A DNA stretch of 64,000 nt from Prolixibacteraceae bacterium (GTDB lineage Bacteria > Bacteroidota > Bacteroidia > Bacteroidales > Prolixibacteraceae), in assembly GCA_018648265.1 (NCBI GenBank), contig JABGRN010000007.1, forward strand, positions 1 through 64,000. Direction: 5' to 3'. Of this stretch, positions 26,178-35,799 are shown piece after piece. The translations under genes and the position numbers were made by a program. Position 1 is the stretch's first letter, and each line of letters starts with the position of its first letter. The notes below the pieces were generated by a model. The model was not told where the DNA came from and searched no databases. It saw nothing but the letters and a program-made list of their open reading frames with translations.

Positions 26178-26651
26178 CTAATTCAAATTTTCTACCCGAA
26201 ACCCAATATCACTAATCCCCATCAATTTTTCATCCCGCATTCCGTGTTGGATATTTATCGTGTAGTGGCCCGAAACAGGAAAATATACATTTCTGCGGTA
26301 AATCACCTGCCGGGTTTTTAATCCCCCAAAACCCTCACCAAGCCATTTCCCCGATGGATGGGCCAGCGATAATTCAAAGGTGTCTATAATTGAAGGGCCG
26401 CCGGGCTGATCGATTTCAATAAACAGCCAAAGGTTACTGTATTTATAGGAAATCTCATTTCGCACATTAACTAGTAAATTATGATTTTGTATAGTGTCGA
26501 ACAGCGGGATATTAAAAACAACGAGCGAATCTTTATGCCATCCTGCTTTTGCGATAGGTTTGTATTCCTCAAAAACCCTGGTATTATCGCACGACGCAAT
26601 TAGTATCAGGAAAACCCAGGCAATAAAAAGCTGAACTACAAATTGTTTCAT
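26178..26651 (-). CDS. gldH: gliding motility lipoprotein GldH
   Basis: A 157-residue lipoprotein with a signal peptide ending in LILIASC. It matches GldH by the start of the mature part (CDNTRVFEEYKPI), LLVNVRNEISYKYSNLWLFI, the PSGKWLGEGFGG segment and the terminal IQHGMRDEKLMGISDIGFRV. GldH is needed for gliding in Flavobacterium; its exact role is unknown. The start codon overlaps the ricT stop (ATGA), so it is coupled to ricT. Placement next to trmB and ricT is common in the phylum and need not mean a shared function. Confidence 0.88.
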   Translation of the reverse strand: MKQFVVQLFIAWVFLILIASCDNTRVFEEYKPIAKAGWHKDSLVVFNIPLFDTIQNHNLLVNVRNEISYKYSNLWLFIEIDQPGGPSIIDTFELSLAHPSGKWLGEGFGGLKTRQVIYRRNVYFPVSGHYTINIQHGMRDEKLMGISDIGFRVENLN

Positions 26652-27805
26652 CGTTGATTTGGTTTTCGGTGTATTTTCTTTTTAAAATGCCTTTTTTTTG
26701 AACGTGCGGGTTTTTTAGGCTGTTCGAAACGGGTTAAATCTTCCTGCCCAACCATATTAAGAAAATTATCGTCATCTTTTTTCGGGGTTTCATTTCCGAT
26801 AGCAATTAAATTTTCGGGCCTTTTGCCCAATTTATTTAAATTTTGAATCCTTTTTACCCTGTCAACTGGTACAGAAACCTGGTTCGAAGGAGTGTTCCCC
26901 CGCAATGTGTACCAATAATTTCCATTAAAAATATCGGCCTTAAAAAAAACATAAGTACCTTTTTCAGTTTCCAGCGGGATGTAATTTGGGGGGAAATTCT
27001 TTTGTGCGTCTATGTACGAATCTACTTCGAAGTTAAGGCAGCATTTTAATTTACCACATTGCCCGGCCAGTTTTTGAGGGTTTAGTGAAATTTCCTGATG
27101 GCGTGCCGCATTTGTGGTTACCGAAATAAAATTTCCCAACCAGGTAGAACAGCAAAGTTCCCTTCCACATGGTCCAATCCCCCCAATCCTTCCGGCTTCC
27201 TGGCGGGCTCCAATTTGTTTCATTTCAATCCTAATCCGAAAAGTATCTGCCAGTACCCTGATCAGCTGACGAAAATCAACCCGTTCGTCGGCAATGTAGT
27301 AGAAAATAGCTTTTGTACCATCGCCCTGATATTCCACGTCGCCAATTTTCATGTTAAGTTTTAAATCGGCAGTAATTTGCCTCGAACGGATCATGGTTTG
27401 GTGTTCCAACGAAATGGCCTCTTTCCATTTTACAACATCGACAGATTTGGCTTTCCGGTAAATTTTTCTGAATTCGCCATTAAACAGGGTTACCTTATGT
27501 TTTTTCATCTGATCAGAAACGAGCTCGCCCATTAATGAAACAAGGCCAATATCGTGGCCAGGATTTGCTTCAACGGCAACCAAATCGCCAACCTGCAACT
27601 TCAGGTTATTTACATTTTGATAATAATCTTTTCGTGTATTTTTAAAACGGATCTCTAGAATATCGTCTGGTTTTCCATCATTTTTAAGATCATTCAACCA
27701 ATCGGTTACATGTAATTTTGCACAACATCCCGATTTCGAAGGGCAGATACCTCTATCAATTGTATCAACATTTTCCATATTCACAGTTTCGTGTAAGCTT
27801 TTCAT
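26648..27805 (-). CDS. ricT: PSP1-domain protein, RicT/YaaT-like
   Basis: A PSP1-domain protein of 385 residues from this start. A cysteine cluster at the N-terminus (CPSKSGCCAKL) and two more in the PSP1 region (CGRELCCSTW and GQCGKLKCCLNFE) match the RicT type, which binds Fe-S clusters with partner Ric proteins in Bacillus. The C-terminus is Lys/Arg-rich (KKPARSKKRHFKKK). The open frame begins at TTG 27853, but that codon lies in the promoter element, so I start at ATG 27805; ATG 27778 is also possible. The function in Bacteroidota is not settled. Confidence 0.82.
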   Translation of the reverse strand: MKSLHETVNMENVDTIDRGICPSKSGCCAKLHVTDWLNDLKNDGKPDDILEIRFKNTRKDYYQNVNNLKLQVGDLVAVEANPGHDIGLVSLMGELVSDQMKKHKVTLFNGEFRKIYRKAKSVDVVKWKEAISLEHQTMIRSRQITADLKLNMKIGDVEYQGDGTKAIFYYIADERVDFRQLIRVLADTFRIRIEMKQIGARQEAGRIGGIGPCGRELCCSTWLGNFISVTTNAARHQEISLNPQKLAGQCGKLKCCLNFEVDSYIDAQKNFPPNYIPLETEKGTYVFFKADIFNGNYWYTLRGNTPSNQVSVPVDRVKRIQNLNKLGKRPENLIAIGNETPKKDDDNFLNMVGQEDLTRFEQPKKPARSKKRHFKKKIHRKPNQR

Positions 27806-27840
27806 TCCAAAAAAATGAAGGTGATTTACATTACCCGGCA

Positions 27841-27848
27841 CAAAAATA
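27841..27848 (-). promoter_or_regulatory. -7 promoter element of ricT-gldH-trmB
   Basis: On the minus strand this reads TAttTTTG, an exact match. It overlaps the first codons of the longest ricT frame, which argues for a shorter protein and gives a leader of about 30 bases to ATG 27805. Confidence 0.5.
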
Positions 27849-27920
27849 ATCAATAATAATAATTACTTACCTTTTTTAAATGAAATATAAAAATTACAAG
27901 GGTTTGAAAATATCGGCCAA

Positions 27921-29045
27921 TTATCGCTTTATCAGCCTCACCATTCTTAAGGCAGTGTCGAGAAAAATAATACGGGGGTTTCCGTTCATCGAAATATGTT
28001 TAACCCCTAATTCAAATTCCTTAGAAAAAGGGACAATATTCCGTTCGTTAATAAAAGGGGCAAATTGCCGGCCCCAGTTTTTTTCTTCGCTATTAAGGTA
28101 AACCAGATCGCCTCTTTTCATATTCATTACAAAATATTCTCGCAGCAACCGTAGGGCAAAATTAAAAAACGACTTCTGCTTGTCGCGGCCAATTTGTGCC
28201 ATTTCTTCTGCCCAATTTATCAACTCAATCACTTCGCGTTTGTAGGCAAACCTCATCATCTCCTGAAATTTCACAAAAAAGAATTGAGCATCTTCTCCCG
28301 GATTTAAATATTCGTGTGCTTTAATATAATTTCCGTTTGAAAGGCGGGCCGCATCTTCTACCAAAGCAGAATCGGCTCCATCAATATTTAACAATGCCTT
28401 TTTTACCGACTCGTTATCGATAAAAGGAAACTTAATTAATTGTGCCCTTGAACGGATGGTTGTAATTACCGACTCTTCGTTTTCCGTTATCAACAAAAAA
28501 AGGGTTTTATTAGGGGGTTCTTCAATTAATTTTAACAATTTGTTTGAACAGGAAGCGTGCATTTTTTCAGGCAGCCAAATTATCATTACTTTGAATTCAG
28601 ACTCAAACGATTTTAAATTTAGTTTCCGAAGAATAGAATCGCTTTCCTTTTCGTAAATTAAACCTTGTGAATTTCCGGCTCCGATATAATTTAGCCACTG
28701 GCTGAGGTTAAAATAAGGATTGTCTAAAACCATGTCGCGCCACTCTTTGATAAAATCGTCGCTAACCGGAAATTTTATTTTTGCAGGTTTAAAGATTGGG
28801 AAAACAAAATGTAAATCGGGGTGGGCTAATTTTTGGTATTTGTGGCACGAAGGACAAGTTCCACAAGAATCGGTTTCGCCCCGATTACGACATGAAATAT
28901 ACTGGGCATAAGCCATTGCCAACGCAAGCTTTCCTGTCCCCTCCGATCCTGAGAACATTTGAGCATGGCTAATCCTCTCTTCTTTAACCGACCTGATTAA
29001 CCGCTTTTTTAACTCTTCCTGCCCAACCACATCTTTAAAAAACAT
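27921..29045 (-). CDS. holB: DNA polymerase III delta' subunit
   Basis: A 374-residue clamp-loader subunit. It has the N-terminal FKDVVGQEELKKRLIRSV, a degenerate P-loop GSEGTGK, the zinc-binding run CRNRGETDSCGTCPSC, and the MHASCSNKLLKLIEEPPNKT segment typical of the AAA+ clamp-loader core. It loads the sliding clamp with the tau and delta subunits. The gene precedes ricT by 67-115 bases, a frequent order in this phylum. Its promoter lies 4 bases before the ATG. Confidence 0.9.
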   Translation of the reverse strand: MFFKDVVGQEELKKRLIRSVKEERISHAQMFSGSEGTGKLALAMAYAQYISCRNRGETDSCGTCPSCHKYQKLAHPDLHFVFPIFKPAKIKFPVSDDFIKEWRDMVLDNPYFNLSQWLNYIGAGNSQGLIYEKESDSILRKLNLKSFESEFKVMIIWLPEKMHASCSNKLLKLIEEPPNKTLFLLITENEESVITTIRSRAQLIKFPFIDNESVKKALLNIDGADSALVEDAARLSNGNYIKAHEYLNPGEDAQFFFVKFQEMMRFAYKREVIELINWAEEMAQIGRDKQKSFFNFALRLLREYFVMNMKRGDLVYLNSEEKNWGRQFAPFINERNIVPFSKEFELGVKHISMNGNPRIIFLDTALRMVRLIKR

Positions 29046-29049
29046 CTTC

Positions 29050-29057
29050 CAAAAATA
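29050..29057 (-). promoter_or_regulatory. -7 promoter element of holB, nearly leaderless
   Basis: On the minus strand TAttTTTG is followed by GAAG and then the holB ATG. Transcription starting the usual 4-7 bases downstream would begin at or next to the start codon. Confidence 0.5.
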
Positions 29058-29315
29058 GCGTTTTAAAAATTATCGCCATTCAAATAAATTGAAACTTTGC
29101 GAAACAAATTAAATACATCAATAAAACACTTCTAAAATTCTAAATAACAGACAAAAACAAATTTCATTTTTTAAGATCGTATTCAGAAGGATTGATTTTT
29201 GAAATGAAAGTTTCATTTATCTTTTGGGATTTGAGTTTTTTTTTGTTTTGTATTACCTCAACATTAAATAGTTTTCGGCTAAAAATAACTCTGAATTGGT
29301 AAGAGATATATTTTT
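29058..29315. other. holB-pgk divergent intergenic region
   Basis: About 260 AT-rich bases between divergent genes. It holds a perfect inverted repeat AAATGAAA-G-TTTCATTT at 29202-29218, with a lone further TTTCATTT near 29162. It has no coding sequence. The repeat is a candidate binding site for a regulator of pgk. Confidence 0.4.
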
Positions 29316-29323
29316 TATCTTTG
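29316..29323 (+). promoter_or_regulatory. -7 promoter element of pgk
   Basis: TAtcTTTG matches the consensus exactly, 35 bases before the pgk ATG. A TTG at 29296-29298, 17 bases upstream, can serve as the -33 element. Confidence 0.55.
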
Positions 29324-29358
29324 ATTGATTTTCAAGGAATAATTTAAAAACAGATAAA

Positions 29359-30555
29359 ATGCAAACTATCCACAATTACAATTTTAAAGGTAAAAAAGCA
29401 CTAATTCGTGTTGATTTTAACGTACCATTAAACGAAAATTTCGAAATTACTGATGATACCAGAATGAAAGCAGCACTCCCAACAATTAAGAAAATTATTG
29501 AAGGGGATGGTTCACCAATTATTATGTCACATCTTGGCCGCCCGAAAAACGGGCCCGAAGACAAATTCTCGCTAAAACCATTAGTAAAACATTTATCGGA
29601 ATTATTGGGTGGCACAATTGTTAAAATTGCCCCGGATTGTATTGGTGACGAAGTAATAAAAATGGCAAATAATGTTCTTCCGGGCGAAGTTTTGATTCTG
29701 GAAAACCTGCGTTTTTACAAGGAAGAAACAAAAGGCGATGAAGATTTTGCCAAAAAACTGGCCGAAAATGGCGATTGCTGGGTTAATGATGCTTTTGGAA
29801 CTGCACACCGTGCTCACGCTTCAACAGCGGTTATCGCGAAATTTTTTCCAAACGATAAAATGTTTGGTTACCTTATTGAAAGCGAAGTTGAAAGTTTAGA
29901 CAAAGTGGTAAAAGCACCTCAACGTCCTTTGACTGCAATTATGGGCGGGGCAAAAGTTTCGTCTAAAATTACAATCATCGAAAACCTGCTCGACAAAGTT
30001 GACAACCTGATTTTAGGTGGAGGTATGACTTACACTTTTGTAAAAGCAAACGGTGGAAAAGTTGGAAACTCAATTTGCGAAGATGATTTTCTGGAAACAG
30101 CAAAAAATATTCAGAAACTGGCCGTTGAGAAAGGCGTAAAATTGATTATTGCTACAGATGTATTGGCAGCCGATGATTTTAGTCAGGATGCAAATACTCA
30201 AATTGTTCCGGCAAGTGCAATTCCTGACGGTTGGGAAGGCTTGGATGCCGGCCCGGAAAGTATTGCAAGATTTAAAAAGGTAATTGAAAACTCTGGAACT
30301 ATTCTTTGGAACGGACCGGTTGGCGTTTTTGAAATAGAAAAATTTGCAGGCGGTTCAACAGCAATTGGAGAAGCAGTTGTTGAAGCAACAAAAAAAGGTG
30401 CTTTTTCGCTTGTGGGTGGTGGCGATTCAGTAGCTTTAGTAAATCAGTTTGGTTTTGCCGATGGCGTTTCATACATCTCAACTGCTGGTGGAGCTCTCCT
30501 TGAGTATTTGGAAGGGAAAGTACTTCCGGGTATTGCAGCAGTTCGTGGAGAATAA
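29359..30555 (+). CDS. pgk: phosphoglycerate kinase
   Basis: A full-length 398-residue glycolytic kinase that makes ATP from 1,3-bisphosphoglycerate in the cytoplasm. It has the substrate site [53 protein letters not shown], the domain hinge [14 protein letters not shown], and the nucleotide site [12 protein letters not shown]. It appears as a single-gene unit with its own promoter and terminator. Confidence 0.96.
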   Translation: MQTIHNYNFKGKKALIRVDFNVPLNENFEITDDTRMKAALPTIKKIIEGDGSPIIMSHLGRPKNGPEDKFSLKPLVKHLSELLGGTIVKIAPDCIGDEVIKMANNVLPGEVLILENLRFYKEETKGDEDFAKKLAENGDCWVNDAFGTAHRAHASTAVIAKFFPNDKMFGYLIESEVESLDKVVKAPQRPLTAIMGGAKVSSKITIIENLLDKVDNLILGGGMTYTFVKANGGKVGNSICEDDFLETAKNIQKLAVEKGVKLIIATDVLAADDFSQDANTQIVPASAIPDGWEGLDAGPESIARFKKVIENSGTILWNGPVGVFEIEKFAGGSTAIGEAVVEATKKGAFSLVGGGDSVALVNQFGFADGVSYISTAGGALLEYLEGKVLPGIAAVRGE

Positions 30556-30613
30556 AAACACACCTGGTATTCCATCTGAAAAGGAATAGTAAAAAAATAA
30601 AACAACATTTATC

Positions 30614-30643
30614 AAACCCGTAGCATTTTGTTCCGGGTTTTTT
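30614..30643 (+). terminator. rho-independent terminator of pgk
   Basis: The arms AAACCCG (30614-30620) and CGGGTTT (30634-30640), followed by further T residues, form a classical hairpin with a T-run 60 bases after the pgk stop. Confidence 0.8.
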
Positions 30644-30676
30644 AATGCTGAAAATTCAATTATCTTTAAATAAAAA

Positions 30677-31105
30677 ATGTCCAAAAAAGCCGACTTTGTT
30701 GTTGAACGGTTTCCTGAATTTAACTGCTCGCAAACCGTTTTTAGTTTATTTGCCCCCGATTTGGGAATTAATGAAAAAACAGCCTTAAAAATTGCAAGTG
30801 GGTTTGGAGGAGGCATGACTTGTGCCGAAACATGTGGGGCAGTTACCGGATCGTACATGGTTATTGGGATGAAACATGGCCACTCAAATCCTACCAGCGA
30901 AAACAAAGCAAATACCAAATTAATGATTCAGGAATTCAACCGGAAATTTAAAAAAATACATGGCAGCCTAATTTGTAAAAAACTAATCGGCTTTGATATT
31001 TCAACGAAGGAAGGAACTGCTGCCGCCCACGAAAATAATGTGTTTAACACAATGTGCCCCGGTTTTATAAAAACTGCTTGTACTATTTTGGAAAATGAAT
31101 TATAG
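30677..31105 (+). CDS. C_GCAxxG_C_C family redox-type protein
   Basis: A 142-residue small protein with the spaced cysteines that name this family: NCSQTVF near residue 18, GGGMTCAETCGAVTGS near residues 48-60, and a C-terminal pair in TMCPGFIKTAC. Cysteines and glycines suggest a redox or metal-binding role; the function is not established. No signal peptide is seen. It is followed 60 bases later by a small membrane protein of the DUF2892 type on the same strand. Confidence 0.85.
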   Translation: MSKKADFVVERFPEFNCSQTVFSLFAPDLGINEKTALKIASGFGGGMTCAETCGAVTGSYMVIGMKHGHSNPTSENKANTKLMIQEFNRKFKKIHGSLICKKLIGFDISTKEGTAAAHENNVFNTMCPGFIKTACTILENEL

Positions 31106-31166
31106 AACCAAACAAATTTAATTTTGTTATACTTAGACACTATTTAAAAACTTAAAAATAAATAAA

Positions 31167-31355
31167 ATGAAATGTAATGTTGGATTAGTTGACCGAGTAT
31201 TGCGAATAACTTTTGGTTTGGCAATTGCAGTTTTGGGCATTGTTTTTAACAGCTGGTGGGGATTAATTGGAATAATTCCACTGGCAACCGGAATATTTAA
31301 AATTTGCCCATTGTACATTCCGTTTAAATTATCAACGACCAAAAAAGAGAAATAA
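31167..31355 (+). CDS. DUF2892 small inner-membrane protein
   Basis: A 62-residue protein of the YgaP-transmembrane (DUF2892) family: KCNVGLVDRVLRITFGLAIA, a second hydrophobic helix GLIGIIPLATGIFKICPLY and a short basic tail. Such domains are often fused or linked to rhodanese and other sulfur or redox proteins. The neighbouring C_GCAxxG_C_C protein fits that pattern. Confidence 0.82.
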   Translation: MKCNVGLVDRVLRITFGLAIAVLGIVFNSWWGLIGIIPLATGIFKICPLYIPFKLSTTKKEK

Positions 31356-31380
31356 ATTTCTACTGTGTTTTTTAAGAAAT

Positions 31381-31409
31381 GCGGCTGGTAAATACTATGC
31401 CGCCTTTTT
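31381..31409 (+). terminator. terminator after the DUF2892 gene
   Basis: GCGGC (31381-31385) and GCCGC (31399-31403), followed by CTTTTTA, lie 26 bases downstream of the stop codon. The stem is short but GC-rich with a T-run. The remaining bases to 31621 contain nothing else I can name. Confidence 0.65.
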
Positions 31410-31621
31410 ATTTTAACATTCCTCCGATGTTTTTTTGCCGAAAAAAAATCTCAAACATTATTAATTTTTGGGTGGGACAAAATAAATTCGTTCACCGTAA
31501 CTTATAAAAATTAAATCCTGCGATCACGGCTCCAGGATTGCATCGACAAAATAAAAATCTTCAAATTAACAGCGTGGGTATGCAATTTCCCTTATCTCAT
31601 CAACATTAAATCACAAATTGT

Positions 31622-33226
31622 TTATCCCAGCGTTTTTAAAAATCCGGGTGCTTTCCTGTGTTTGCTTGCCTGTTCGAATGCATAAGCAATTTTCAATAAT
31701 TTTGGTTCGCTCCAGGCTTTCCCGAAAAATGAAATTCCCACTGGCAAACCATGTACAAAGCCCATTGGAACTGTAACATTTGGATAACCAGAAATTGCCG
31801 CCGGAGAAGAACTTCCGCCACTAAAATGGTCGCCGTTTACCCAATCGATTGTCCATGCCGGGCCATTTGTTTGCGCGATTACCGCATCAAGGTTATGTTC
31901 TTCCATTGCAGCATCAATTCCTTCTTTCCCTGCAAATTGTTTCGATTCTTTTAACGCAGTCAAATATTCTTCAGTCGATAAATCCCCCTTTTCCTGTGCC
32001 TGTTCAAATATTTCCTGATCGAACCAGGGCATTTCCATGTCAGCATTATTTTTATTGAATTCGATAATTTCTTTCATACTTCTAACCGGGGCGTTTGGAT
32101 GTTCCTGCAAATATTTGTTCAAGTCGGCCTTAAATTCATAAAGCAAAACCTGGTACGAAGGACCGCCCCATTTACGACGGTTTTTAAATTTCACCTCTTC
32201 AATTATTTCAGCACCATTTTCTTTCATAGCTTCCACCGCCTTTTTAAAAAGTGCATCAACTTTAGAATTAAAACCTATCATTTCAGATGCAATCCCAATT
32301 CGCATCCCGGCCAAACCCTTGGCATCTAAAAACGAGGTATAATCGGTAAAAATTTCTCCGGCCCCCAGGTTTGTTTTAGTATCGCCGGCATCAAATTCAG
32401 CCAGCGAACCTAATAGAATAGCTGCGTCCTTTACTGTTCGTGCCATTGGTCCGGCAGTGTCCTGACTGTGGGCAATGGGAATTATTCCCCGGCGGCTCCA
32501 CATTCCGAGCGTTGGTTTTATGCCAACTAATCCGTTTACGCCTGATGGACAAACAATGGAACCGTTGGTTTCAGTTCCAATCCCAATTGTGCATAAATTG
32601 CCTGAAACGGCAGCCCCGGTTCCCGAGCTTGAACCACAAGGACTTCGATCGAGACAAAACGGGTTTCTCACCTGTCCACCTCTTCCACTCCACCCACTGG
32701 ATGAGTTTGTTGATCGGAAATTAGCATATTCGCTCAAATTGGTTTTTCCCAGCAAAACTGCTCCGGCTTCGCGTAGTTTATTTACAATGAATGCATCTTT
32801 TTCGACAACATTACCAACCAACGCCAAAGAACCGGCAGTTGTCTGCATCTTATCACCCGTGTCGATATTGTCCTTAATCATAATCGGAATTCCGTGCAAT
32901 GGTCCACGGATTTTTCCTTCATTCCTTTCTTCGTCTAATTTCCCTGCTATCTCCAAAGCATCAGGATTTAACTCAATAACTGATTTTAAAATCGGATCGA
33001 CCTCTTTTATCCGGTTTAAATATTTCTGACAAATTTCAACTGACGATAATTCGCCAGCTTCCATTTTTTTCTGAAGCTCATCAATTGTAACTTCATTTAA
33101 TCCGAAGCTTGTAAAATCTATTTTGTTTCCCTGCTCGTTTGAACCAGGATTGCAGGCTGCTAACCCTGTAACGGCAAGAGCAGAACCACTTAAAGCTGTT
33201 GTTTTAAAAAATGTGCGGCGTTTCAT
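31622..33226 (-). CDS. exported amidase (amidase signature family)
   Basis: A 534-residue amidase with an N-terminal Tat/lipoprotein-like signal (MKRRTFFKTTALSGSALAVTG followed by LAAC). The Ser-cisSer-Lys triad region is present: the Lys in GIPIMIKDNIDTG, and the Gly/Ser-rich signature SSSGTGAAVSGNL with TETNGSIVCPSGVNGLVGIKP. The family hydrolyses C-N amide bonds. Because it is exported it is not the GatA subunit of tRNA amidation. The substrate is unknown. It is flanked by 213 bases with no clear feature on its 5' side. Confidence 0.88.
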   Translation of the reverse strand: MKRRTFFKTTALSGSALAVTGLAACNPGSNEQGNKIDFTSFGLNEVTIDELQKKMEAGELSSVEICQKYLNRIKEVDPILKSVIELNPDALEIAGKLDEERNEGKIRGPLHGIPIMIKDNIDTGDKMQTTAGSLALVGNVVEKDAFIVNKLREAGAVLLGKTNLSEYANFRSTNSSSGWSGRGGQVRNPFCLDRSPCGSSSGTGAAVSGNLCTIGIGTETNGSIVCPSGVNGLVGIKPTLGMWSRRGIIPIAHSQDTAGPMARTVKDAAILLGSLAEFDAGDTKTNLGAGEIFTDYTSFLDAKGLAGMRIGIASEMIGFNSKVDALFKKAVEAMKENGAEIIEEVKFKNRRKWGGPSYQVLLYEFKADLNKYLQEHPNAPVRSMKEIIEFNKNNADMEMPWFDQEIFEQAQEKGDLSTEEYLTALKESKQFAGKEGIDAAMEEHNLDAVIAQTNGPAWTIDWVNGDHFSGGSSSPAAISGYPNVTVPMGFVHGLPVGISFFGKAWSEPKLLKIAYAFEQASKHRKAPGFLKTLG

Positions 33227-33440
33227 TCTTTTATTTTTATTTTTTTGAAGATAGAGAAAGAATTTATTTCTTACAAATAGTTTAAACCCCTTAAAGTAAA
33301 ATAAAATTCAAACAGAAATTGCATCGAAAAAACTCAGAAATATCACTTATTACAAAAACAGCCTTATAAAAAAAATGAATCCCTGAAAATTACATGATTT
33401 ACTTTTCTGAGAAATAAGGCTGAAAAAATCGCTATTTCAA

Positions 33441-34493
33441 TTATCTTTTCACGTACTGTTGTTTGTAATATTTCTGATAATCGCCAGAAGTTACGTTGTT
33501 CATCCACTTTTCGTTTTCCAGATACCAATCGATGGTTTTTTCGATACCTTCCTCGAATTGCAACGACGGTTCCCAGCCCAATTCATTTTTAAGTTTTGTT
33601 GCATCAATGGCATATCGTAAATCATGTCCGGCACGATCTTTTACATAAGTAATTAGCTTTTCTGATTCTCCGGCAATTCGCTTTAATTTTCTGTCCATTA
33701 TCCGGCACATCGCCCGAATCAGATCGATATTTTTCCATTCGTTAAATCCCCCGATATTGTAGGTTTCCCCTATTTTACCTTCGTGAAAAATGACATCGAT
33801 TGCTACAGCGTGATCCTCCACCCAGAGCCAGTCGCGAATATTTTCGCCTTTCCCATAAACCGGCAAGGATTTGTTGTTTTTAATATTATTAATAAAAAGT
33901 GGGACTAATTTTTCGGGGAATTGAAACGACCCATAATTATTCGAGCAATTTGAAATTACCGAGGGCAAACCAAATGTATCGAGATAAGCCCGCACAAAAT
34001 GATCGGAACTTGCTTTTGATGCCGAGTACGGACTGTGCGGATCGTAAGCTGTTTTTTCGGTAAAAATACCTTCTTCGCCCAACGAACCATAAACTTCATC
34101 GGTAGAAATGTGATAAAATTTCTTGCCCGTAAAATTGTTGTTCCAAATATGTTTCGCCGCGTTCAGCAAATTAACTGTTCCAATTACATTAGTAAAAACA
34201 AATTCTGTTGGATTTGAAATTGAACGGTCAACATGCGATTCGGCAGCCAGATGAATAACTCCGTCAAATTTTTTTTCTTCGAATAAATTCTGAATAAATT
34301 CCGAATCGACAATATCGCCTTTTACAAACTCGTAATTGGTTTTATTTTCGATATCTATTAAATTGGCCAGGTTTCCGGCGTAAGTTAACTTATCGAGATT
34401 AACAATTTTATAACCGGGATATTTATTTACAAATAAACGAACAACATGAGAACCAATAAAACCGGCGCCACCAGTAATTAGGATTGTTTTCAT
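33441..34493 (-). CDS. rfbB: dTDP-glucose 4,6-dehydratase
   Basis: A 350-residue short-chain dehydrogenase/reductase that converts dTDP-glucose to the 4-keto-6-deoxy sugar on the way to dTDP-rhamnose and related sugars. NAD binds at GGAGFIGSHVV. The active site shows HISTDEVYGSLG and YSASKASSDH (YxxxK), and AESHVDRSI is typical of the RmlB branch. No rmlA, rmlC or rmlD lies nearby; galE follows upstream on the same strand. Confidence 0.93.
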   Translation of the reverse strand: MKTILITGGAGFIGSHVVRLFVNKYPGYKIVNLDKLTYAGNLANLIDIENKTNYEFVKGDIVDSEFIQNLFEEKKFDGVIHLAAESHVDRSISNPTEFVFTNVIGTVNLLNAAKHIWNNNFTGKKFYHISTDEVYGSLGEEGIFTEKTAYDPHSPYSASKASSDHFVRAYLDTFGLPSVISNCSNNYGSFQFPEKLVPLFINNIKNNKSLPVYGKGENIRDWLWVEDHAVAIDVIFHEGKIGETYNIGGFNEWKNIDLIRAMCRIMDRKLKRIAGESEKLITYVKDRAGHDLRYAIDATKLKNELGWEPSLQFEEGIEKTIDWYLENEKWMNNVTSGDYQKYYKQQYVKR

Positions 34494-34517
34494 TCTGTGA
34501 AATATTTATGTTTGATT

Positions 34518-34525
34518 CAAAAATA
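34518..34525 (-). promoter_or_regulatory. -7 promoter element of rfbB
   Basis: On the minus strand this reads TAttTTTG, an exact match, giving a leader of about 20 bases to the rfbB ATG. It shows that rfbB can be expressed independently of galE. Confidence 0.5.
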
Positions 34526-34623
34526 GCAATAAATTAGACAAAAGAACATTGCGCATAAATTGTTTCTTCTGACTCCGGAAAATGAAATTAATATAATATC
34601 TGAAAACTGCGACTGTCCACTGG

Positions 34624-35652
34624 CTACTTTATTTCCCTCACCCGTTTTTCCCAGTTCCACGCTGAAAGTAATGTCTCTTCCAACTCTTTTTCAGCTTTCC
34701 AGCCTAATTCTTTATTTGCCAAATTAGTATCTGCCCAAATTTTTTCAATATCTCCGGTCCGGCGTGGAACAATTTTATATTTCAACTTTGCTCCTGTTGC
34801 TTTTTCAAACTTGTTAATAATTTCCAATACTGATAAACCCTTTCCGGTTCCAAGGTTAAAAACTTCATAGTTTGTTTTGTTTTTCCCTTTTAGTAAACGG
34901 CGGATTGCAACTACGTGTGCTTTTGCCAAATCAACCACATTTATGTAATCCCGGATGGCCGAACCGTCGGAAGTATTATAATCATCGCCAAAAACCTTTA
35001 ATTCTCCACGAATTCCTGCGGCAGTTTGAGTGATAAACGGAACCAGATTATTTGGAATTCCCGAGGGTAATTCACCAATCAATGCCGAACTGTGGGCACC
35101 GATTGGATTAAAATAGCGAAGTGAAATTCCTGTCAGTTGCGGATTGGCTGCAATTGAATCGCGCAAAATATCTTCATTTACCCGTTTTGTATTTCCATAC
35201 GGCGATTCTGAATCTTGCCGCGGTGTTTCTTCTGTAACCGGTAAAATATTGGGTTGCCCATAAACTGTGCACGACGACGAAAACACAATATTCGGCACAT
35301 CAAATTTAATCTGGCATTCCAGCAGATTTATCATCGAAACCAAATTATTCCGATAGTACAAAAGTGGTTTCTCAACCGATTCGCCAACTGCCTTCGAAGC
35401 AGCAAAATGGATAATCGCCTCAATCCCGACATTTCTCCTGAAAAAATCCTCAGTCCTCTCAGAGTCAACAAGATTAAATTTTTCAAAAGCCGGTTTTACT
35501 CCAGTTATTTTTTCAATATTATCGAGAACATTAATATTTGAGTTCGACAGATCATCGACAATAATTACTTTGTACCCCGATTCCTGTAACTCAACAACCG
35601 TGTGCGATCCGATGTAACCAGTTCCGCCGGTAACCAAAATTTTGTGTGACAT
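34624..35652 (-). CDS. galE: UDP-glucose 4-epimerase
   Basis: A 342-residue epimerase interconverting UDP-glucose and UDP-galactose. It has the NAD site VTGGTGYIGSHTVVELQ, VFSSSCTVYGQP, the catalytic SPYGNTKRVNED, and SLRYFNPIGAH with the GalE-typical C-terminal sugar-binding part. I start at ATG 35652 (MSHKILV), not at the in-frame codon at 35667. It supplies nucleotide sugars for surface glycans together with rfbB and manC. Confidence 0.92.
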   Translation of the reverse strand: MSHKILVTGGTGYIGSHTVVELQESGYKVIIVDDLSNSNINVLDNIEKITGVKPAFEKFNLVDSERTEDFFRRNVGIEAIIHFAASKAVGESVEKPLLYYRNNLVSMINLLECQIKFDVPNIVFSSSCTVYGQPNILPVTEETPRQDSESPYGNTKRVNEDILRDSIAANPQLTGISLRYFNPIGAHSSALIGELPSGIPNNLVPFITQTAAGIRGELKVFGDDYNTSDGSAIRDYINVVDLAKAHVVAIRRLLKGKNKTNYEVFNLGTGKGLSVLEIINKFEKATGAKLKYKIVPRRTGDIEKIWADTNLANKELGWKAEKELEETLLSAWNWEKRVREIK

Positions 35653-35799
35653 ATAATTATTTTTCAACTGTAAAATTAGAAAATTAAAGCTACTGTTTTA
35701 AATAGTTGACCATTTACTTTAAATGAATCCAAAAAACTAATCTCATTTTCATAACTACAATGTATGTTTTTATACATTTACATTTTTAAAATTTATTTA

